Positions 1 to 4,446 of a stretch of DNA of 5,734 nucleotides are shown one piece after another. The translations under genes were made by a program, and so were the position numbers. The DNA comes from Candidatus Omnitrophota bacterium (GTDB lineage: Bacteria > Omnitrophota > Gorgyraeia > Duberdicusellales > 4484-171). Location: positions 1 through 5,734 of the forward strand of contig JAQUOR010000115.1 of assembly GCA_028717025.1 (NCBI GenBank), read 5' to 3'. Below the pieces are notes generated by a model. It was not told the origin of the DNA, searched no databases, and saw nothing but the letters and a program-made list of their open reading frames with translations. How positions within the stretch are numbered: position 1 is the stretch's first letter; each line of letters begins with the position of its first letter.

Positions 1-287
1 CAACGATTACCGGTGTTGACAACGGCGATAATTTTGAGCTGATATATCATTTCAGCTGCGATAAAACCGGAGAATTGTTCAATATACGGACATTCCTGAC
101 CGACAGAAAGAACCCCTGCATCGATACGCTGTGCCAAATGTTTCAGGCTTGCGACTGGTCAGAAAGAGAAATACACGAAATGCTGGGTATTACCTTTACG
201 GGCCATCCCAATTTAAAACACCTCTTACTCACGGAGAACTGGCCCAAGGATAAATACCCCTTACGAAAGGACTATACCAATGAGTGA
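1..287 (+). CDS. mbhK: NuoC/MbhK-like hydrogenase subunit, C-terminal part (partial at 5' end)
   Basis: The frame is open from the window edge (first whole codon at base 3) to TGA at 285-287, giving 94 visible residues; the true start lies upstream. The segment matches the complex I 30-kDa (NuoC) family: a strand-rich stretch ending in a FNIRTFL-like core, then CQMFQACDWSEREIHEMLGITFTGHPN-type sequence with the conserved W-x-E-R-E and GI-F-GHP elements, and the family's C-terminal signature WPKDKYPLRKDY. In complex I and group 4 hydrogenases this subunit sits in the peripheral arm beside the catalytic large subunit and stabilises it; it binds no cofactor. It is separate from the large subunit, as in Mbh and Ech, not fused to it as in HycE. 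Its last 8 bases overlap the next gene, which suggests coupled translation. The symbol is by analogy to Pyrococcus mbh; the family call is firm, the subgroup less so. Confidence 0.9.
   Translation, partial: TITGVDNGDNFELIYHFSCDKTGELFNIRTFLTDRKNPCIDTLCQMFQACDWSEREIHEMLGITFTGHPNLKHLLLTENWPKDKYPLRKDYTNE
266..271 (+). promoter_or_regulatory. Ribosome binding site for the hydrogenase large subunit
   Basis: AAAGGA lies 8 bases before the ATG at 280, inside the last codons of the preceding gene. The good spacing supports the 280 start and the 8-base overlap of the two genes. Confidence 0.7.
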
Positions 288-1467
288 AAGAAAAATAATA
301 CCCATCGGTCCTTACCACCCTCTGCAGGAAGAACCTGAGTTCTTTAAACTTATCGTTGAAGGCGAGCGGGTGATAGAGCTTGAAATAGAAATCGGGTACA
401 ACCACCGGGGCATAGAGAAACTTGCGGAATCGAAACATTGGGACCAGGTGCCCTTTGCGGTAGAACGCATTTGCGGCATCTGTTCAACGTCACACCCTTT
501 TGCCTACGTGCTGGCAGTGGAGGATTTGCTGGGCATCAAAGTGCCTCCGCGCGCCAACTACATCAGAATGATCATCGATGAATTGCAACGGCTGCATTCG
601 CATCTTTTATGGCTGGGTTTGGCAGGGCATTTTATCGGTTACAATACTATCTGGATGTGGGCATGGAAAGCGCGGGAACCGGTTTTAGATCTGTTTGAGC
701 TGATGACCGGCAACCGCCAACACTATGCCATGATGAAAATCGGAGGCGTACGCAGAGATATCAACGAAGAAGATTTCCCTGCAATAAAAAAGATGGTCAA
801 GGAATTATATCCTACGCTTACGATGTTTGCCAAAGTAGTCAAGGATGACCCCGTAATCCAGAAACGCACAAAAGGAGTCGGGATTTTAAGCAAAGAGCAG
901 GCAATTTCCTTCGCAGTATTAGGACCCATTGCCAGGGCCTCCGGCGTCGATATCGACGTGCGCAGAGACGACGCGTACGCCTTATATGATACCGTCAATT
1001 GGTCGGTCATCGTACAGGAAGGAGGAGATATCTACGCAAAAATACTGGTACGGGTGCTGGAAATGTTTGAATCCTGTTCTATCATCGAACAAAGTTTAGC
1101 CAAAATGACCAAGGGTGATATCGAAGTCGAAGTAAGGGACATACCGCCGGGAGAAGGCATTGGCAGGGTAGAGGCGCCGCGGGGAGAATGCATCCATTAC
1201 GTAAAAAGCGACGGCACCAATAGACCGGTACGCCATAAAATAAGAGCACCGTCACTGATGAATGTACCCAGCAACCTTGTGACCGTCCCCGGATACACGA
1301 TTTCCGATGCTGCGATTACGCTTGCCGCAGTAGATCCCTGCTATTGCTGCACCGAGAGAAGTGCTGCGTTTTTAAAAACCGGGGAAAAAGTATTGACGGG
1401 CGATGAGCTTGTTAAATTATCCATAGATAAGACCGAGCAATTAAAAAAAGAATATGGCTGTAAATAA
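280..1467 (+). CDS. mbhL: Group 4 [NiFe] hydrogenase catalytic large subunit
   Basis: A 395-residue protein that would bind the NiFe(CN)2CO site and catalyse 2H+ + 2e- to H2. The N-terminal GPYHPLQEEPE segment and GYNHRGIEK (39-47) are typical of the NuoD/group 4 family. The L1 motif RICGIC (63-68) has C65 and C68 followed by H72; the L2 motif DPCYCC (352-357) has C354 and C357. All four metal ligands are therefore present, which separates it from NuoD of complex I. R301 in EAPRG and D352 match the active-site canopy Arg and Asp of other hydrogenases (E. coli Hyd-1 R509 and D574). After CTER360 there are 35 more residues, which resembles the C-terminal peptide removed by an endopeptidase after Ni insertion; cleavage after R360 is inferred. 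C356 is an extra cysteine between the ligands. The gene overlaps both neighbours. Subgroup Mbh (4d-like) is favoured by the Mrp-type genes downstream; the symbol follows that analogy. Confidence 0.93.
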   Translation: MSERKIIPIGPYHPLQEEPEFFKLIVEGERVIELEIEIGYNHRGIEKLAESKHWDQVPFAVERICGICSTSHPFAYVLAVEDLLGIKVPPRANYIRMIIDELQRLHSHLLWLGLAGHFIGYNTIWMWAWKAREPVLDLFELMTGNRQHYAMMKIGGVRRDINEEDFPAIKKMVKELYPTLTMFAKVVKDDPVIQKRTKGVGILSKEQAISFAVLGPIARASGVDIDVRRDDAYALYDTVNWSVIVQEGGDIYAKILVRVLEMFESCSIIEQSLAKMTKGDIEVEVRDIPPGEGIGRVEAPRGECIHYVKSDGTNRPVRHKIRAPSLMNVPSNLVTVPGYTISDAAITLAAVDPCYCCTERSAAFLKTGEKVLTGDELVKLSIDKTEQLKKEYGCK

Positions 1468-3088
1468 TTTTTTCATAACTGACGCTCTTTCGAAGTTAAC
1501 GGGGATTTTTGTCGTGTTCTTTAGCGTCTTGATGTGCGTCTACTCTGCGGGATTCATAAAACAGAAGAGACTCGAGTATTACAGCTGGTTCTTTTTAACT
1601 TCTCTTGCTTCATTGGGAGTAGTTTTTTCTAATAACCTCTTTTTCATTCTTATCTTCTGGGGATTTTTAGGATTAGCGATTTTTAAACTTATCAATCTTT
1701 ACGACAACAATGAGGCGTCATCCGCAGCAAAGAAGACATTGATCATTATCGGAGGAAGCGATGGATTCCTTTTACTCGGGTTTCTTATATATGCAAGCAT
1801 AACATCGCACATCTTTGCTCTCGGCCACCGGCTCCCTATTCACGATTCCCTTTCTTTAACTGCGTTTTTGTTCATTACCGTTGCCTGCTTTGCGAAAGCG
1901 GGCTGCATGCCCTTTCATACCTGGATTCCGGATACCGCAAAAGCCGCTCCTGTACCGGTAGCCGCATTCTTACCCGCTTCCCTCGATAAACTTTTAGGCA
2001 TATATCTTCTCTTGCGAATAGCAAAGGACATGTTCATTCTCAATGGCATGGCGCAAGCTATTCTTCTTATTGCCGGCTCCGTAACCATTATATGCGCCGT
2101 AATGATGGCGCTCATCCAGCATAATATTAAACGCCTTCTGGGATATCACGCAGTATCACAGGTCGGCTATATGGTCTTAGGCATTGCCTGCGGCACGCCG
2201 CTTGGTTTAGCTGCCGGGCTCTTTCATATGATCAATAATGCGCTATACAAATCCTGTTTATTTTTAGGAGCAGGTAATATTGAAACAAAAGCCAAAAGCA
2301 CTGAGCTTGAAGAATTAGGCGGTCTTGGCAGATGGATGCCCGTCACTTTCGTGACGGTCTTCATTGCCTCACTTTCGATTTCCGGAATACCGCCTTTCAA
2401 CGGATTCGTATCGAAATGGATGGTGTATCAGGGCCTTATAAACTTTGCGCAACTTTCCGCGTCAACGCCGATGAAGATAATCATCCTTGCAGCGCTTCTC
2501 TGCGCGTTGGTCGGCTCAAGCCTTACCTTGGCCTCTTTCTTGAAAATAAATTACGGGGTCTTTCTGGGAAGTCCGAAAAAAGAAACCAAAGAAAACGGTG
2601 AAGCCAACTTTGCGATGCTGGTGCCTGCGGTAATGCTTTCTGTCCTTTGTGTTGTTTTCGGTATTTTTGCCTACTCAACTATTCTGCCGCTCATTAAAAA
2701 AGCGACAGGGGATTTTGTCTTAAGCGGCCTGTGGAACCCGGGCTTGACCACCAACCTGATAGTGCTGACCGGCATTGTCGGTTTTATCATATTCTTTATT
2801 TTTGCCAGAAAAATACGGACCAGCCCTACCTATATAGGGGGAGAAACCTTACTTCCCGGCGAAGAAGCCGGGATAAGCGATTTCTACAATACGATACGGG
2901 ATTTAAAAATACTTAAAACCATCTACGCATTGGCAGAGAAAAAACTATTTGATATTTACGAAGTATGTAAGGTATGTATACGCGGGACCGGCGCAGTTTT
3001 ACGCTATCTTCACAACGGCGTACTGCCCACGTATTTAGCCTGGTGCCTGATCGCAACTGCGTGGTTATTTTTCGTATTCTTTAAATAA
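1454..3088 (+). CDS. NuoL-like antiporter-fold membrane subunit with lateral-helix-like tail
   Basis: A 544-residue, roughly 13-14 helix membrane protein of the proton-conducting transporter family (NuoL/M/N, MrpA/D, HyfB). Family marks: D103 in SDGFLLLG (like the NuoL TM6 GDxGFLLG), K148 in AKAGCMPFHTWIPD (TM7 lysine), K179 in DKLLGIYLLLRI (TM8), IKRLLGYHAVSQVGY (225-239), H258 and K266 in FHMINNALYK, SISGIPPFNGF (308-318), and K364 in a late helix. Ungapped alignment with the MnhD-like protein at 4447 shows three departures: about 67 N-terminal residues (two helices) are missing, the TM5 Glu is G70, and a conserved His is N262. Residues about 455-520 form a charged stretch (FYNTIRDL, AEKKLFDIYE, LRYLHNGVLP) followed by a last helix (about 524-543), like the NuoL lateral helix and TM16. 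The start is fixed: an in-frame TAA lies at 1442-1444, and only a weak A-rich site precedes the ATG. It overlaps the hydrogenase gene by 14 bases. Ion pumping by it is doubtful; a structural role is inferred. Confidence 0.88.
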   Translation: MAVNNFFITDALSKLTGIFVVFFSVLMCVYSAGFIKQKRLEYYSWFFLTSLASLGVVFSNNLFFILIFWGFLGLAIFKLINLYDNNEASSAAKKTLIIIGGSDGFLLLGFLIYASITSHIFALGHRLPIHDSLSLTAFLFITVACFAKAGCMPFHTWIPDTAKAAPVPVAAFLPASLDKLLGIYLLLRIAKDMFILNGMAQAILLIAGSVTIICAVMMALIQHNIKRLLGYHAVSQVGYMVLGIACGTPLGLAAGLFHMINNALYKSCLFLGAGNIETKAKSTELEELGGLGRWMPVTFVTVFIASLSISGIPPFNGFVSKWMVYQGLINFAQLSASTPMKIIILAALLCALVGSSLTLASFLKINYGVFLGSPKKETKENGEANFAMLVPAVMLSVLCVVFGIFAYSTILPLIKKATGDFVLSGLWNPGLTTNLIVLTGIVGFIIFFIFARKIRTSPTYIGGETLLPGEEAGISDFYNTIRDLKILKTIYALAEKKLFDIYEVCKVCIRGTGAVLRYLHNGVLPTYLAWCLIATAWLFFVFFK

Positions 3089-3090
3089 AT

Positions 3091-3636
3091 ATGCTTGAAT
3101 TTAATTTCATATTAATCTTTATCATCATTGCCGCCCTTATCGCGATACGCGTAAAGGACCTGCTCTCAGCGGTGGTTGCGGTCGGCGTGGGGGGCTTTGG
3201 ATTATGCATCGCATTTTTAATCTTAAAAGCGCCGGATCTGGCGATCACGCAGCTGGTAGTGGAAATTCTCTGTTTGCTGATCCTTGTAAAAGCGACGATA
3301 CGCCGGGATCTGCCCTTTTCCACTTCGGGAAGGTGGTTTTTCAATACCTTCATAACCGTCTGTTTCTTAGGAATGTTTATTTTTTTAGGGTATATATCGC
3401 TGCGGGAGGTACCTTCGTTCGGAAATCCGATCATGCGTGTTTCCGGCATCTACCTTTCTGAAGCGCTCGAAAAAGTTCACGCCACCAACCTGGTCTCGGC
3501 GATAAATTTGAATTTCCGTGCCTATGATACCCTCGGTGAAGCAACCGCGCTTTTTGCGGCAGCCATAGGAATAACCGTGATCATGCGAAGGCAGAGCGCT
3601 CGCTCTGCAGAAAAACATAAAAAGAAAGAAGGCTAA
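3091..3636 (+). CDS. MbhD-MbhE fusion (DUF4040; equivalent to MrpA C-terminal part)
   Basis: A 181-residue membrane protein joining two segments that are separate genes in Pyrococcus mbh. Residues 1-70 have three likely helices and the DUF4040/MbhD signature KAPDLAITQLVVEIL (46-60), with D49, T53, Q54 and E58 as the conserved polar residues. Residues about 84-167 match MbhE: one helix, a loop with FGNP, then EKVHATNLVSAINL and the signature FRAYDTLGEATALFAAAIG (142-160), with D146 and E150. In Mrp antiporters the same two parts form the C-terminal domain of MrpA, placed with MrpB/C along the sodium path; that role is known for the family and inferred here. The tail (about 166-181) is basic, with many Arg, Lys and Ala residues. 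The ATG is only 2 bases after the upstream stop and has no Shine-Dalgarno-like sequence, so translation may depend on reinitiation. An alternative start within the first 45 codons is not obvious. Confidence 0.88.
   Translation: MLEFNFILIFIIIAALIAIRVKDLLSAVVAVGVGGFGLCIAFLILKAPDLAITQLVVEILCLLILVKATIRRDLPFSTSGRWFFNTFITVCFLGMFIFLGYISLREVPSFGNPIMRVSGIYLSEALEKVHATNLVSAINLNFRAYDTLGEATALFAAAIGITVIMRRQSARSAEKHKKKEG
3591..3608 (+). repeat. Perfect 8-bp inverted repeat (hairpin) near the end of the MbhD-MbhE gene
   Basis: GCAGAGCG at 3591-3598 and its exact complement CGCTCTGC at 3601-3608 are separated by 2 bases, so the RNA would form a 7-bp GC-rich stem with a 4-base loop. It sits in codons for the basic protein tail and ends about 20 bases before the ribosome binding site of mnhB. 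The sequence after it is A-rich, not a U tract, so it is not an intrinsic terminator. A role in mRNA stability or translation balance is possible; chance is also possible, because one such repeat in a window of this size is not rare. Confidence 0.35.
3628..3632 (+). promoter_or_regulatory. Ribosome binding site for mnhB
   Basis: GAAGG lies 10 bases before the ATG at 3643, within the last codons of the upstream gene. It supports 3643 over the internal ATG at 3685, whose AAAGGA-like sequence directly abuts the start codon with no spacing. Confidence 0.6.
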
Positions 3637-3642
3637 AAAACC

Positions 3643-4110
3643 ATGAAAGATAAGAGCCCGGTATACGACGATGCCGAGAAAGGAATGACGTTAATCGTAA
3701 AAACGATTGCGCGGATACTGGTAAGTTTCATCTTACTCTACGGCATCTACATCGTCTTACACGGCCACATTTCTCCGGGAGGAGGATTTGCGGGCGGTTT
3801 TATTATTTCGCTTGCGTACATTTACATTATGCTTTCTTTTGGAAAAGAGGCTATCTTAAAAAGGATACCGAAGCCCGTAATCGCTACCCTTGAAAGTGTC
3901 GGCGCGATTATGTTTCTGGGAATCGCGCTCTTAGGGTTTCTCGCCGGACATTTTTTTGCCAATTGGCTTAAAAAGGGTAGTCCTTTCCAACTCTTTTCTG
4001 CGGGGACTATTCCTTTATCGAACATTGCCCTGGCGCTCCTTGAAGTATCCTTAGGGTTATTCGGGATATTCTTGGTATTAGTGCTGCTTAAATTCACAAA
4101 GGAAGAATGA
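3643..4110 (+). CDS. mnhB: MnhB/MrpB-like (MbhF) antiporter subunit
   Basis: A 155-residue protein with four likely helices (about 18-39, 49-66, 82-104, 126-149). The family signature HGHISPGGGFAGG (40-52) is complete, and the second conserved block FSAGTIPLSNIA (118-129) is followed by E134 in the last helix. MnhB/MrpB is one of the small subunits of the multi-subunit Na+/H+ antiporter and of Mbh (there called MbhF), where it lines the ion path next to the MrpA C-terminal part and MrpC. The flanking genes are exactly those partners, so a role in the antiporter module of this hydrogenase is well supported. Compared with the usual proteins, which begin near the VKTIARIL segment, there is a short charged N-terminal extension of 14 residues (MKDKSPVYDDAEKG). 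The gene follows its neighbour after 6 bases, and its stop codon shares ATGA with the next start. Confidence 0.93.
   Translation: MKDKSPVYDDAEKGMTLIVKTIARILVSFILLYGIYIVLHGHISPGGGFAGGFIISLAYIYIMLSFGKEAILKRIPKPVIATLESVGAIMFLGIALLGFLAGHFFANWLKKGSPFQLFSAGTIPLSNIALALLEVSLGLFGIFLVLVLLKFTKEE
4098..4103 (+). promoter_or_regulatory. Ribosome binding site for mnhC; favours the second of two adjacent ATGs
   Basis: AAAGGA lies 3 bases before the ATG at 4107 and 6 bases before the ATG at 4110. The spacing is better for 4110, which would remove one Met from the protein and give a TGATG stop/start overlap with mnhB. Confidence 0.55.
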
Positions 4111-4445
4111 TGTCATATTTTTTATGTCTTGTGTTACTTTCCATCGGGCTTTATGCAATTTTGCGCAAGCGCAACATCGTTAAAATAATCATAGGTGTGG
4201 TCATCTGCGAATATTCGGTGAATTTATTTTTTGTTCTCTTCGGATACAAAATGGACGGCCGCTCGCCGCTTTATTCGCCGGACCAGCAGATCACTACCAT
4301 GGTAGACCCGCTGCCCCAGGCATGCGCACTGACTTCGATCGTCATAGGATTGGCGACCACGGCACTCTTGGTCGGGCTGGCAATCAGGATTTACGAAAAA
4401 TACGGGACCTTTGATATTACGAAAATAAAAAATCTGAAAGGATAA
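4107..4445 (+). CDS. mnhC: MnhC/MrpC-like (MbhG, NuoK-type) antiporter subunit
   Basis: A 112-residue protein with three helices (about 2-19, 24-46, 72-94), the normal size and layout of the NuoK/MnhC family. The strongly conserved third-helix block DPLPQACALTSIVIGLATTA (67-86) followed by RIYEKYGTFD (94-103) identifies it as MnhC/MbhG and not NuoK, which has a Glu in the third helix. In TM2, E35 in CEYSVNLFF lies about one turn after the place of the NuoK TM2 Glu; an acidic residue here is what I recall for Mbh-type MnhC proteins. In Mrp and Mbh, this subunit bridges the MrpA/B side and MnhD and lies on the ion path. Two ATG codons in tandem (4107 and 4110) could start it; ribosome binding site spacing favours the second. 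It overlaps mnhB by 4 bases and ends 1 base before the next gene. Confidence 0.93.
   Translation: MMSYFLCLVLLSIGLYAILRKRNIVKIIIGVVICEYSVNLFFVLFGYKMDGRSPLYSPDQQITTMVDPLPQACALTSIVIGLATTALLVGLAIRIYEKYGTFDITKIKNLKG
4437..4442 (+). promoter_or_regulatory. Ribosome binding site for mnhD
   Basis: AAAGGA lies 4 bases before the ATG at 4447 and overlaps the last codons of mnhC. It supports 4447 as the start of the gene that runs off the window. Confidence 0.6.
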
Positions 4446-4446
4446 C

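Noticed and set aside
280..1467. Large subunit as NuoD of complex I
   Set aside because: Both CxxC nickel motifs (C65/C68 and C354/C357) are intact; NuoD has lost them.
1442..1467. Frameshift hiding the N-terminus of the NuoL-like gene
   Set aside because: A stop codon lies in frame just upstream (1442-1444), and the upstream DNA encodes an intact hydrogenase C-terminus; none of its frames encodes the missing helices.
2340..2357. Perfect 7-bp inverted repeat CCGTCAC/GTGACGG with a 4-base loop
   Set aside because: It lies in the middle of a conserved coding region with no U tract; one or two such repeats are expected by chance in a window of this size.
2332..2601. Forward open frame of 89 codons
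   Set aside because: It lies wholly within the NuoL-like gene in another frame and gives a non-family, polar sequence; the host frame carries the conserved motifs.
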